Shown here in pieces: positions 1 through 9,228 of a stretch of DNA of 64,000 nt. The notes under the pieces are model-generated. The model made no database searches. It was not told the origin of the DNA and saw only the letters and a list, made by a program, of their open reading frames with translations. The first letter of the stretch is position 1. Every line of letters begins with the position of its first letter. The stretch is from positions 174,630 to 238,629 of the forward strand of contig LUJQ01000021.1 in the NCBI GenBank assembly GCA_001689485.1. Direction: 5' to 3'. The stretch comes from Bacteroidales bacterium M6 (GTDB taxonomy: Bacteria > Bacteroidota > Bacteroidia > Bacteroidales > Muribaculaceae). The position numbers were made by a program, and so were the translations under genes.

Positions 1-434
1 CATTCACCCTCCCGGCCAATGACTTTGCCGAAGCGTTCACAACTTCGACAGGCGTTGTGTTCCAGGGCAAGGCCGTAGGCAAAACAACAGCTACCGTTAC
101 GGCTACCGACTCACACGGCCTTTCAGCCACAACCGGGCTTGTTGTAAGTGTCACCGAATCATCAGGCATTGACAACGTAGGTACCGACGCCGACGGGCTT
201 GTACTTGTACAGGAAAACCCGTTCCGCGACAACCTCCGCCTTGTATGCCTCTCGGCCGGACGATTCACATTCGACGTATTCGACATGGCAGGTATGACCA
301 TACATCATAACACTGCCGATGTCCAGGCTGCCGACCACATGTCAATCGACCTCGGTGGCGCTCCTGCCGGAATGTATATCCTCCGTGTAACCGCCTCCGA
401 CGGTTCTGAAACCCACCGCCTCATCAAGCGCTGA
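1..434 (+). CDS. C-terminal part of a secreted protein with a T9SS-type sorting tail (5' end outside window)
   Basis: The reading frame is open from base 3, so this is the end of a gene that starts before the window; 143 residues are visible. The first ~45 residues look like the edge of an Ig-like/cadherin-like beta domain (TATVTATDSHGLSATTG). The last ~75 residues form a Por secretion tail: NPF near its start, a central VFDMAG strand, then GMYILRV and a basic end (HRLIKR). In the family such tails direct export through the type IX secretion system and are cleaved at the surface. The function of the missing N-terminal part cannot be judged. A strong terminator follows about 35 bp after the stop. 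Confidence 0.8.
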   Translation, partial: FTLPANDFAEAFTTSTGVVFQGKAVGKTTATVTATDSHGLSATTGLVVSVTESSGIDNVGTDADGLVLVQENPFRDNLRLVCLSAGRFTFDVFDMAGMTIHHNTADVQAADHMSIDLGGAPAGMYILRVTASDGSETHRLIKR

Positions 435-469
435 CGCCACATGGCTTAAGCCGTCAGGCTGATAACGAA

Positions 470-504
470 AACACCCTGCGCCATTTGGGCGCAGGGTGTT
501 TTTT
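470..504 (+). terminator. Rho-independent terminator
   Basis: A perfect 13-bp stem (AACACCCTGCGCC, loop ATTTG, then the complement) is followed by a run of six T. It ends transcription of the T9SS-tailed gene. The A-run on its left side could also make it work for the convergent esterase transcript. Confidence 0.9.
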
Positions 505-604
505 CTGTAACCTATCTGAGATTTATACGAGATTGCCGGTTATGTGACTAAACGGATTATGTGACTATTGATTAACCAATCCTGTCACAATCCGTCAGTC
601 ATCA

Positions 605-2536
605 TTATTTCACCTTCTTTGCAAACGGTGCGACGGGCAACCCGCTTTCACCATAAAGATTGCCTCCCGGATAGTCGGCCCAGTTATACTTCGCTTCGAC
701 AGGAACGGAAACCAGCGGCGACGATAACACCACGGTGTCATCACCGTCCAAACGGGCATTGGCATATGCGAACCTACCCTCTTTATCACCGATGATAAAA
801 CCTGTCAGGGCACTTGATGCGGGTTTCACCGGGCCGTTGAACTTGAGCACCATCTTCCCTACCTCGGCCTTGGCACTTATACATTCAGGGGCGGCATACA
901 CACAATCATGCCCGTAGTCGCGGTTAAGCGCTATGAGAGACAGGCGCCGTGCAACCTCCTGCTTGTTCGTAGGGTGTATGTCAACCGGGTTGCCAAGGTC
1001 GATGGCAACTGCCATGCCGGTGTTGGGAAGTTCCAAAGCTTTGGCCTGGCTCTCACGCAGATAAGCCCATGCCGATTCGGGCTGCACATTGCGTGGTGCC
1101 TGAAAACCGGCAAGCTGCACGAAATAGAAAGGCATCCTGTCATTCTTCCAGATTGCGCGCCAGTTGTTGATAAGCGATTTGAACAAAGGCTCGTATTGCC
1201 CGGCACGTCCCACATTCGAACAGCCCTGATACCATATCACGCCCTTGACAGGCATAACTTGCAACGGGTGAATCATGGCATTGTACAAAAACGTGGCAAA
1301 ATTAGGTCCGTAACCCGGCTCGGGACGACGCGGCAGCTTGCTTACATCCCCTGCCACAAAGTAGTTCCACTCCCCGGCAAGCGGGTATTTGACCCCGCCG
1401 GTTTCGGCATACAGATTTTCCGGCTCGCCCCATATGCCCCCGGTACCGGCATAATCAAGCACACGCACCGACACAACATTTTTGCCTGCCTTTACCAATT
1501 CGCCCGGAACGGTATAGGCACGATGAAGGTTCCACCCCTTTGTCGCACCAACCTGCCTGCCGTTGAAATACGTCATATCGTCATCATCGATAAACCCGAG
1601 ATGAAGCTCGAGCGGCTTTCCGGCCGCAGCAGCAGGCAGGTCAAAAGAATATTGCATCCACACCAGGCCGTCGAAATCAGGCAGAACCGAATTCTCCCAC
1701 ATCCCCGGAACCTGGATTTTATCCCATCCTTTACCCGACTGCATTTTGCCTCGGTCAAAATCCACATCGAGTTTCTCCAAACGGCTTTCCCATTCGGCCA
1801 GCCTGTCCTGATATTCAGCTGCAAGCCCTTCCATTGTGTAACCGGCACGTTCAAGCGCGGCAAGGTCATCCTCAAAACCGTCAATCCCCTTGAGATAGTC
1901 ATACCCCGTCCATGCCTCGGCCACCGTTCCGCCCCAGCTCGAATCAATAATCCCCACAGGCACGCCTAGTTCCTCATGAAGCCTCAGGGCATAAAGATAG
2001 CCTACTGCCGAAAAATTCATGGTCGCCGGGGAAGCCTCTACCCATCCCCCCATGTTTACTTCGGCATCTTCAAGCGGGGCAGGCGATGTAACCCTCTTGA
2101 TCTGAAGCAGGCGGATACCCGGATGATGCGACGTGGCAACCACCTCTGCCTTGTTCATTATCTCACCCCATCCGTTAACCGGCATTTCCATGTTCGATTG
2201 CCCTGATGCAAGCCACACTTCGCCCGAAAGCACGTTGCACAGCACCTTGTCGTCACCCGTACCGTCAGAAAACACCATCGTGTAAGGGCCGCCCGCCACG
2301 GGGGTCGGGACAGTAAGGCGGAAACGCCCGTCCTTACCGGCCTTGGCTGTAGCCTTACCCCCGTCCCAGTCGGCAACCAAAGTCACTTCCGAACCTGGCA
2401 TAGCCGTTCCTGGCACGGTAAGCGTGGAATTTTGTTGAACCACCATGTTGTCGGTAAAGAATTGAGGCAGTTGCACAACTGCCGAAACATCGGCAGCCAG
2501 AAGCGCCGCCCATGCAAACACTACGATTTTTTTCAT
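605..2536 (-). CDS. Sialate O-acetylesterase (SGNH/SASA family), secreted
   Basis: A 643-aa protein with a clear signal peptide (MKKIVVFAWAALLAADVSA). The SGNH nucleophile block GQSNMEMP places Ser114 as catalytic serine, GVIWYQG is the second conserved block, and the C-terminal DIHPTNK gives the Asp/His pair. A beta-rich, galactose-binding-like insert lies around residues 240-390, as usual in 9-O-acetylesterases. The family removes O-acetyl groups from sialic acids; in Bacteroidales many members act on other acetylated glycans. The frame stays open upstream to about 2929, but the signal peptide fixes the start at 2536. It is divergent from the DUF5683 gene and far from the PUL, so it is probably an independent unit. 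Confidence 0.9.
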   Translation of the reverse strand: MKKIVVFAWAALLAADVSAVVQLPQFFTDNMVVQQNSTLTVPGTAMPGSEVTLVADWDGGKATAKAGKDGRFRLTVPTPVAGGPYTMVFSDGTGDDKVLCNVLSGEVWLASGQSNMEMPVNGWGEIMNKAEVVATSHHPGIRLLQIKRVTSPAPLEDAEVNMGGWVEASPATMNFSAVGYLYALRLHEELGVPVGIIDSSWGGTVAEAWTGYDYLKGIDGFEDDLAALERAGYTMEGLAAEYQDRLAEWESRLEKLDVDFDRGKMQSGKGWDKIQVPGMWENSVLPDFDGLVWMQYSFDLPAAAAGKPLELHLGFIDDDDMTYFNGRQVGATKGWNLHRAYTVPGELVKAGKNVVSVRVLDYAGTGGIWGEPENLYAETGGVKYPLAGEWNYFVAGDVSKLPRRPEPGYGPNFATFLYNAMIHPLQVMPVKGVIWYQGCSNVGRAGQYEPLFKSLINNWRAIWKNDRMPFYFVQLAGFQAPRNVQPESAWAYLRESQAKALELPNTGMAVAIDLGNPVDIHPTNKQEVARRLSLIALNRDYGHDCVYAAPECISAKAEVGKMVLKFNGPVKPASSALTGFIIGDKEGRFAYANARLDGDDTVVLSSPLVSVPVEAKYNWADYPGGNLYGESGLPVAPFAKKVK

Positions 2537-2656
2537 GTCAGAGATATGTTTGAATTTATGGTCAGGACAACCCGGTAGGGAAGCCGTCACGGCTTCACAT
2601 CCCCCCTGCCTATCTAACCTGAATTTAAGTAAAATATTGTGAAACAACGACACCCG

Positions 2657-2688
2657 TTTTGCCACGTGGGATATAATCCTTAAATTTG
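2657..2688 (+). promoter_or_regulatory. Bacteroidetes-type promoter for the DUF5683 gene
   Basis: TTTG at 2658-2661 is separated by 19 bp from TAAATTTG at 2681-2688. This is the canonical -33/-7 arrangement of the Bacteroidetes primary sigma factor. The predicted transcript begins about 70 nt before the start codon. Confidence 0.75.
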
Positions 2689-2764
2689 CAGTGACCGCAG
2701 AAGGCTGACAGCCTTCTGAAAAAACCGTAAAAACAATGACATCCAACCGCCCCGCACAGGTGCG

Positions 2765-3670
2765 GTGCCGCATAATATGATGAAATCCAGTCGGCAACGT
2801 TGGTTCTGCGACTTCAAGGAGCATGGCAAACGGGCAGTGACGGCCTTTTTGGCCGCCGCTATGCTTGTGTCGGCATGCCCCCTGGATGCCTATGCGACAA
2901 CACAGGGTGCGCCGCAGACACCGGCACACGCCCCCGGCACGCGTGCAACCACCCGCGCCGTGCCACGTCAGGCATCACCAGTCCCGGCCAACGACCCACA
3001 GGCAGCCCTGCCGGATTCAATCCCGTTAGGGAAACCCCTCGACAAACCGGCCGAAGTGGCGGAAGATGAATTCTCGACTGCCGGCGGCAGGATAGAATTC
3101 ACCCCGGTCGACACCATTGCCATAGTAACCGATTCCGTAGCCGCCCAACCTGACGAATGGGTGCCAAGGGAAGTGGAATTCGCCCCCGACCCCACCAAAG
3201 CCACATGGATGTCGGCGCTCTTCCCCGGGCTGGGGCAGGTGTATAACCGGCGTTATTGGAAACTGCCGATAATCGTGGGGGGGTATCTCGGCCTGGCATA
3301 TGCCACAAACTGGAACAACTCCATGCTGCGCGACTACACCAAGGCATATGCCGACCTGCTCGACAACGACCCGAATACACGCAGCTACATGGACATGTTC
3401 TCGCCCAACGTAAAGGAGGAGAACCTCGACCGCAGCTGGTTGCAGAATGTGTTGCGTTCAAGGAAAAACTACTTCCGGCGCAACCGCGACCTCTGCATCA
3501 TATCGATGGTAGGGGTCTACCTGCTTGCAATGGTCGACGCCTATGTCGACGCCTCGCTCTCACATTTCGACATTTCACCCGACCTGTCGATGGATGTCGT
3601 GCCGGCACTGATGCAGGACGGCCGGCAACGTTACCCGTCGGTCGGACTGATGTGGGCACTCAACTTTTAG
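2765..3670 (+). CDS. DUF5683 domain-containing membrane protein
   Basis: A 301-aa protein with a GTG start; ATG codons at 2777 and 2780 in the same frame are equally plausible starts. The N-terminus carries a basic stretch and a hydrophobic segment ending near SACPLDAYA. A Pro/Thr-rich linker follows. The C-terminal half (about 135-300) has the DUF5683 signature: WMSALFPGLGQVYNRRYWK, then two membrane segments (IIVGGYLGLAYATNW and IISMVGVYLLAMVDAYVDA). DUF5683 proteins are a Bacteroidetes family of unknown function, often near cell-wall genes. Here the next gene is a lytic transglycosylase 65 bp downstream, which suggests an envelope role. Confidence 0.85.
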   Translation: MPHNMMKSSRQRWFCDFKEHGKRAVTAFLAAAMLVSACPLDAYATTQGAPQTPAHAPGTRATTRAVPRQASPVPANDPQAALPDSIPLGKPLDKPAEVAEDEFSTAGGRIEFTPVDTIAIVTDSVAAQPDEWVPREVEFAPDPTKATWMSALFPGLGQVYNRRYWKLPIIVGGYLGLAYATNWNNSMLRDYTKAYADLLDNDPNTRSYMDMFSPNVKEENLDRSWLQNVLRSRKNYFRRNRDLCIISMVGVYLLAMVDAYVDASLSHFDISPDLSMDVVPALMQDGRQRYPSVGLMWALNF

Positions 3671-3735
3671 CTTTTAGCGGTTGTCTGAATTTGTCACGAA
3701 AATTCGTCAGGCAATCACTTAAAAACGTATTACAG

Positions 3736-5517
3736 ATGAAAATCCTTAAAAAGACAGCTTTATTCCTCTGTGTGGCAGCTTCGGCCATATGTGCCGCTGC
3801 AAGCCCGTCGATTCTGACATTATCCGACCACGCCAACGACTCAACCATCATCTATCCCGAAAGTGTCGAGACCGACACCCATAAGATGATGCAGAACTGG
3901 TATCTGAGAACCTACACGGCTCTCGACCGCGACGTCGACAGCCGCCCCGACGTAACAACCTCCGACGAGGAGATAATAAAGCGTCTGCAAAGCATCCCTA
4001 CAACGATCGAACTGCCGTTCAACTCCATAGTCCGCAACTATATCGACCTTTACACAGGCCGTAAACGCAGCCTTGTGGAAAGCATGCTGGGCATGAGCCT
4101 CTACTATATGCCGATTTTCGAGGAAGCGCTCGAACGCGAAGGGCTTCCCATCGAGCTGAAATACCTCCCTGTCATCGAATCGGCACTTAACCCCGACGCT
4201 GTGTCGCGTGCCGGGGCAACCGGCCTTTGGCAGATAATGCTCCCCACAGCACGCGGCCTGGGCCTGGAGGTGAACACCCTGGTCGATGAGCGGCGCGACC
4301 CGGTGCGGTCGTCAGAAGCCGCGACCAAATACCTCCGCCAGCTCCACGACATTTATAACGACTGGTCGCTCGCCATAGCAGCCTACAACTGCGGGCCGGG
4401 CAACGTGAACAAAGCCATGCGCCGTGCAGGCGAGGAAGGCAAGGACTTTTGGACAATCTACCCCTATCTCCCGGCCGAGACACGCGGATATGTGCCATGT
4501 TTCATCGCAGCCACATATGTGATGAACTATTATCACAAACACAACATCTCGCCCGCCCTTGCCAAGCGCCCCATCATAACCGACTCGGTGCATGTCAACC
4601 AAAGGGTGCACTTCAACCAGATTGCCGATGTGCTACACATCCCGGTCGAGGAGCTGCAAATCCTCAACCCTCAATATCGCAAACAGGAAATCCCCGGCGA
4701 CATACGCCCCTACCCGCTGGTGCTTCCCGCCACACAGACCTGCTCCTATGTAATCAGCGAGAAGGCAATCGCATCACACGATGCCGGCCGCTATGCACGC
4801 CGCGATGTGGTAGAACCGTCAACAGGGATGGAACCACGCCCCGACACCGTCGACGGCCAGGAAGGCGAATGGGTAACAACCGAAGTTGTGAAATACCACA
4901 AAGTGCGCCGCAAGGAAACGATGGCCTCCATCGCCAGAAAATACGGCGTGACACTACGCAGCCTCAAACGCGCAAACGGCAACATACGCAAGCCTCGTCG
5001 TGGCCAGACACTTAAGGTAGTGACCACAAAACGCGAGTTCCGCCCCTATGAGACAACCCCGCCCGAAGGCGACAACCTGCTGGTGAAGAACCCCGAAATG
5101 CCTGCATACGACAACGGGGCAGAAAACAATGAAACAACAGCAGCCACCGACACGACGGCAATGGTTGGGAATATGGCACCAACCGACAGCATCAACGGCA
5201 CCGCAACCCCGGAAAATGCATCGGAACAGGCCGATACCACGACAACAGCAAAGGTTGCCGACACATTCCGCAACTCGAAAGCAAAGCAGGAATCAGCCGC
5301 AGCCACGGCAAAAAAAGATAACGCGAAACCGGCAGCATCGAAGAAACAGAAAAACAAGAACGCCAAAAATGCCGCCGCCAAGACCCATACCGTGCGACGC
5401 GGCGAAAGCCTGTATAAAATCGCAAAACGCAACGGCACAACCGTCGAGGAGCTTCTCCGACTCAACAACCTCAAAAACGACAAGCTCCAGATAGGCGACA
5501 AAATCCGCGTGAAATAA
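3736..5517 (+). CDS. Membrane-bound lytic murein transglycosylase D-like protein with two LysM domains
   Basis: A 593-aa secreted protein. The signal peptide is MKILKKTALFLCVAASAICA; the frame extends upstream, but this peptide and the spacing after the previous stop set the start at 3736. The SLT domain spans about 110-260. Glu148 (VIESALNP) is the expected catalytic acid, followed by GATGLWQIM and AIAAYNCGPGNV. Two LysM domains follow, one around 385-430 (YHKVRRKETMASIARKYG) and one at the extreme C-terminus (HTVRRGESLYKIAKRNG). They are joined by a low-complexity Ala/Thr/Lys linker. The family cleaves peptidoglycan to 1,6-anhydromuropeptides during wall remodelling; LysM holds it on glycan strands. 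Confidence 0.93.
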   Translation: MKILKKTALFLCVAASAICAAASPSILTLSDHANDSTIIYPESVETDTHKMMQNWYLRTYTALDRDVDSRPDVTTSDEEIIKRLQSIPTTIELPFNSIVRNYIDLYTGRKRSLVESMLGMSLYYMPIFEEALEREGLPIELKYLPVIESALNPDAVSRAGATGLWQIMLPTARGLGLEVNTLVDERRDPVRSSEAATKYLRQLHDIYNDWSLAIAAYNCGPGNVNKAMRRAGEEGKDFWTIYPYLPAETRGYVPCFIAATYVMNYYHKHNISPALAKRPIITDSVHVNQRVHFNQIADVLHIPVEELQILNPQYRKQEIPGDIRPYPLVLPATQTCSYVISEKAIASHDAGRYARRDVVEPSTGMEPRPDTVDGQEGEWVTTEVVKYHKVRRKETMASIARKYGVTLRSLKRANGNIRKPRRGQTLKVVTTKREFRPYETTPPEGDNLLVKNPEMPAYDNGAENNETTAATDTTAMVGNMAPTDSINGTATPENASEQADTTTTAKVADTFRNSKAKQESAAATAKKDNAKPAASKKQKNKNAKNAAAKTHTVRRGESLYKIAKRNGTTVEELLRLNNLKNDKLQIGDKIRVK

Positions 5518-5544
5518 CCAAAATCAACACAAAGCATTATCACC

Positions 5545-6813
5545 ATGGACGAAAATCAGACATTGACAGCCGGAACAGCAACGCAACAGCCGGTTCCCGA
5601 CAACCTCGAGCTGATTCTGATAAACATAAGCGGACACGACCGTCCCGGTGTTACAGCGGCACTTACCGCTATCCTGGCGAAATACAACGCGATGATCCTG
5701 GATATAGGCCAGGCCGACATCCACCACACATTGTCGCTCGGTATCCTGGTACGCACAACCAGCGATGTGTCGGGCGACATCCTCAAAGACCTCCTGTTCA
5801 AAGCCTACGACCTCGGTGTGAAAATCCGCTTCACCCCGGTAACAGCCGAAGAATACCGCAACTGGGTAAACCGTCAGGGGAAAAACCGCTGGATTATAAC
5901 CCTCCTTGGCCGACGGCTGACAGCACGCCACATCGCCCTCGTTTCGGAAGTCGTGTCAGAACAAGGATTGAACATCGATGCCATACAGCGCCTCACAGGC
6001 CGCCAGCCACTTGAAGAAGGAACTTTCTCAAGGGCAAAGGCATGCATCGAATTCTCAGTGCGAGGCACACCCGCAAACCGCGACGAGATGCAGAGCCGGT
6101 TCATTCAGATTTCCTCGAACGAAGGTTTCGACATTTCCTTGCAGGAAGACACCATGTACCGACGCTGCCGCCGTTTGATATGCTTCGATATGGACTCCAC
6201 CCTTATCCAGACAGAGTGCATCGACCAACTGGCCGAAAAAGCCGGGGTGGGCGACCAGGTCCGGGAAATCACCGAACGCGCCATGCGTGGCGAAATCGAC
6301 TTCAACGAAAGCTTCACCGAACGTGTGGCGCTGCTCAAAGGGCTTGATGTCGGGGTAATGCAGGAAATTGCTGAAAACCTGCCGATAACGGAAGGTGTAG
6401 AGCGCATGATGCAGGTACTGAAACGTGCAGGCTACAAAACCGCCATCCTTTCAGGAGGATTCACTTTCTTCGGCGACTACCTCAAACGGAAATATGGCTT
6501 CGACTATGTGTATGCCAACGAATTGGAAGTTGCCGACGGCAAGCTTACCGGACGATATGTAGGCGAGGTGGTCGACGGCAAACGGAAAGCCGAGCTGCTG
6601 CGCCTGATTGCACAGGTTGAAAACGTAAACATAGCACAGACAATCGCCGTGGGCGACGGGGCCAACGACCTTCCGATGCTCTCAACCGCAGGTCTCGGCA
6701 TAGCATTCCACGCCAAACCGAAGGTAAAAGCCACCGCTCGCCAGTCAATCTCGACAATCGGCATCGACGGGGTGCTCTACTTTCTCGGATTCAAAGACTC
6801 TTATATTTCATAA
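5545..6813 (+). CDS. serB: Phosphoserine phosphatase with N-terminal ACT domains
   Basis: A 422-aa enzyme performing the last step of L-serine synthesis (O-phosphoserine to serine plus phosphate) in the cytoplasm. Residues ~25-190 hold two ACT-like modules (LILINISGHDRPGVTAALT begins the first), which in this family bind amino acids for feedback control. The HAD domain follows: CFDMDSTL gives nucleophile Asp215 and general acid Asp217, ILSGGF is motif II, and GDGANDLPM is the Mg-binding motif IV. It starts 27 bp after the transglycosylase and 72 bp before mtaB, so co-transcription is plausible. Confidence 0.96.
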   Translation: MDENQTLTAGTATQQPVPDNLELILINISGHDRPGVTAALTAILAKYNAMILDIGQADIHHTLSLGILVRTTSDVSGDILKDLLFKAYDLGVKIRFTPVTAEEYRNWVNRQGKNRWIITLLGRRLTARHIALVSEVVSEQGLNIDAIQRLTGRQPLEEGTFSRAKACIEFSVRGTPANRDEMQSRFIQISSNEGFDISLQEDTMYRRCRRLICFDMDSTLIQTECIDQLAEKAGVGDQVREITERAMRGEIDFNESFTERVALLKGLDVGVMQEIAENLPITEGVERMMQVLKRAGYKTAILSGGFTFFGDYLKRKYGFDYVYANELEVADGKLTGRYVGEVVDGKRKAELLRLIAQVENVNIAQTIAVGDGANDLPMLSTAGLGIAFHAKPKVKATARQSISTIGIDGVLYFLGFKDSYIS

Positions 6814-6885
6814 CCGCATCCGCCCCATCCCATAAATCTGATAAAATTATAACCCCTACAACTCTCACAACTCCGGATAACCCTT

Positions 6886-8286
6886 ATGATTGACAACTCG
6901 ACATTCGGCACCCTCAAAGCAATGTTCCACACCTTCGGGTGCAAACTGAACTTTGCCGAGACCTCGACGGTTGCCCGCACCTTTGCCCACGAAGGCATCA
7001 GGCGCGTCACCGCCGGGGAGAAACCCGATATCATAGTTGTCAACACATGCAGCGTCACGGAACTCGCCGACAAAAAATGCCGACAGACAATCCGTTCCTT
7101 CCACAGGCGCTATCCCGAAGCGGCAATCCTGGTCACAGGCTGCTATGCACAGCTCAAACCAGGCGAAGTGGCCGGTATCGAGGGGGTGGCCGTAGTAGCC
7201 GGTAACGATAAGAAAGGGGAGCTTACGAACTTCCTGCGGCAATGGATCGCATCGCGCAACGTTGAGAGCCATGTAGTGCCTACAAACGAGTTGCGGACTT
7301 TCACCCCCTCTTGTTCACGCGGCGACCGCACACGCTATTTCCTGAAAGTGCAGGACGGATGCGACTACTGGTGCACCTACTGCACCATCCCCGCAGCCCG
7401 TGGGCGCAGCCGCTCCGGCACAATCCATTCCATTGTGAGCCAGGCACGCGAGGCTGCTGCCGACGGTGCAAAGGAAATCGTTATCACCGGGGTTAATATA
7501 GGCGATTTCGGAAAACGAACCATGCTGCCCGACGGCACACGGCTCAATGACAGCAAGGAAACCTTTCTCGACCTGATTCGCGAACTCGACAAGGTGGAAG
7601 GCATCGAGCGCTACCGCATCTCCTCAATCGAGCCTAACCTGCTCACCGACGAAATAATCGAATTCTGTGCGTCATCCCGTGCCTTCATGCCACATTTCCA
7701 TATACCTCTGCAAAGCGGTTCCGATGATGTGCTGCGGCTCATGCACAGGCACTACGACACAGCCCTGTTCCGCCACAAAATCGAACGGATACGTGAACTC
7801 ATACCCCACGCATTCATCGGGGTCGACCTCATTGTGGGTGCCCGTGGCGAAACAGCCGACGAATTCGCCCGCTCACGCGACTTTATCGAGAGCCTCCCCA
7901 TAACCCGCCTGCACATTTTCCCATATTCCGAACGTCCGGGCACGAAGGCTTTGGAAATCGGCCACACCGTAGCACCCGACGAAAAACACCGCCGTGTGAA
8001 CGAGATGCTTAAACTCTCCGAAAGGAAAATGAACGAATTCGCATCGCGGTTTCTCGGCACGGCACGCCCGGTGCTGCTCGAACGCGGCAAGGCCGGCCAC
8101 CCCATGAGCGGGTTTACCGACAACTATCTGAAAGTATCGGTCGACGCCCCGGTGGGTCTCGACAACACTATTGTCAACGTGAACCTGGTTTCACTGATAC
8201 CTACCGAAATCGGCGATTGCCATGTCAGTGCCACCCTGGCAGATGCATCTACCGGCAACATCCCGTCAAACGGGAAAACACTCTGA
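6886..8286 (+). CDS. mtaB: tRNA t6A37 methylthiotransferase (MtaB family radical SAM enzyme)
   Basis: A 466-aa radical SAM enzyme. The UPF0004 domain provides three Cys (Cys19 in FHTFGCKLN, then NTCSVT and VTGCYAQ) for one 4Fe-4S cluster. CDYWCTYC gives Cys159, Cys163 and Cys166 for the SAM cluster. A TRAM-like RNA-binding domain ends the protein (SGFTDNYLKVSVDAP). The family adds a methylthio group to N6-threonylcarbamoyl-adenosine 37 of ANN-decoding tRNAs. FGCKLN near the N-terminus is typical of MtaB rather than MiaB or RimO. The gene ends 6 bp before the acyltransferase. Confidence 0.93.
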   Translation: MIDNSTFGTLKAMFHTFGCKLNFAETSTVARTFAHEGIRRVTAGEKPDIIVVNTCSVTELADKKCRQTIRSFHRRYPEAAILVTGCYAQLKPGEVAGIEGVAVVAGNDKKGELTNFLRQWIASRNVESHVVPTNELRTFTPSCSRGDRTRYFLKVQDGCDYWCTYCTIPAARGRSRSGTIHSIVSQAREAAADGAKEIVITGVNIGDFGKRTMLPDGTRLNDSKETFLDLIRELDKVEGIERYRISSIEPNLLTDEIIEFCASSRAFMPHFHIPLQSGSDDVLRLMHRHYDTALFRHKIERIRELIPHAFIGVDLIVGARGETADEFARSRDFIESLPITRLHIFPYSERPGTKALEIGHTVAPDEKHRRVNEMLKLSERKMNEFASRFLGTARPVLLERGKAGHPMSGFTDNYLKVSVDAPVGLDNTIVNVNLVSLIPTEIGDCHVSATLADASTGNIPSNGKTL

Positions 8287-8292
8287 AACGAT

Positions 8293-9228
8293 ATGGCAGC
8301 ACAACGCCCCGGCATCAAAAAAAACACCTGGTTCGGCATACTTGTAGCTATGCTCAAAGGTGTGGCGCACCTCCCGTTCTGGATACTCTACCGGCTGAGT
8401 GACCTGACCTTCCTTCTTATGTGTTACGTTGTGCGCTACCGCCGGGCCGTTATCGATAAAAACCTGTCGGAATCATTCCCGGAACTCCCGGCAAACGAAC
8501 GTGCCAGGATTCGCCGACGCTTTTACCGAAATTTCACCGACTATATTTTCGAGACTATAAAGCTACTACATGTAAGCGATTCGCAGATGCGCCGACGCAT
8601 GACCTTCTCCGGGGTTGGCATGACAGATTCCTATCTGAGGCAAGGGCGCCCCGTAGTGGCGTTCTTTTCCCATTGCGGCAACTGGGAGTGGGCACCGTCG
8701 GTAACGTTGTGGTCAGGGCTGACACCCGGCAAGGATGCCGAATTCTGCCAGATTTACCGCCCCTTGCGCAACAGGAATATGGATGCCCTCATGCTGACAC
8801 TCCGCAGCCGGTTCGGTTCCGTATCACTCCCTAAAAACCGTGCGTTCCTCGACCTCCTGCGCTACCGCAAACGGGACCTGCCGACTATCACCGGGTTCAT
8901 GAGCGACCAAAAACCCAGCCATGGCGACCAGGGGCATATAACCTGCTTCCTCAACCACCCCACGGCATTTATAACCGGCACCGAAACCGTGGCACGCCGC
9001 CTCGATGCAGCCGTAGTCTACTGGGATATGCGGAAAACCTCACGCGGGCGCTACCACATCGATATGAAACTTATCACCGACGCGCCCAACCAACTGCCGC
9101 AAGGCGCCATAACCGACCGCTACGTCTCACTGCTTAGCCAGACCATCAGGCGCGACCCGGCCATTTGGCTGTGGTCGCATAAGCGATGGAAGCATCCAGT
9201 CACCATGCCAACCGACATTGAAAAATGA
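8293..9228 (+). CDS. LpxL/HtrB-family lipid A acyltransferase
   Basis: A 311-aa inner-membrane enzyme with an N-terminal hydrophobic anchor (HLPFWILYRLSDLTFLLMCYV). The HX4E catalytic dyad is His127 and Glu132 in SHCGNWEW. The family adds secondary acyl chains to lipid A at the cytoplasmic face. Bacteroidetes usually have one such gene and make penta-acylated lipid A, so the exact acyl position cannot be assigned. The stop overlaps the next start by 4 bp (ATGA), indicating translational coupling with the glycosyltransferase. Confidence 0.92.
   Translation: MAAQRPGIKKNTWFGILVAMLKGVAHLPFWILYRLSDLTFLLMCYVVRYRRAVIDKNLSESFPELPANERARIRRRFYRNFTDYIFETIKLLHVSDSQMRRRMTFSGVGMTDSYLRQGRPVVAFFSHCGNWEWAPSVTLWSGLTPGKDAEFCQIYRPLRNRNMDALMLTLRSRFGSVSLPKNRAFLDLLRYRKRDLPTITGFMSDQKPSHGDQGHITCFLNHPTAFITGTETVARRLDAAVVYWDMRKTSRGRYHIDMKLITDAPNQLPQGAITDRYVSLLSQTIRRDPAIWLWSHKRWKHPVTMPTDIEK

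Noticed and set aside
2537..2929. Upstream extension of the esterase reading frame to 774 aa
   Set aside because: The signal peptide begins at 2536, and the extension has no homologous look and overlaps the divergent promoter and the start of the DUF5683 gene.
3256..3735. Upstream extension of the transglycosylase frame inside the DUF5683 gene
   Set aside because: It overlaps a well-supported gene in another frame; the signal peptide at 3736 fixes the start.
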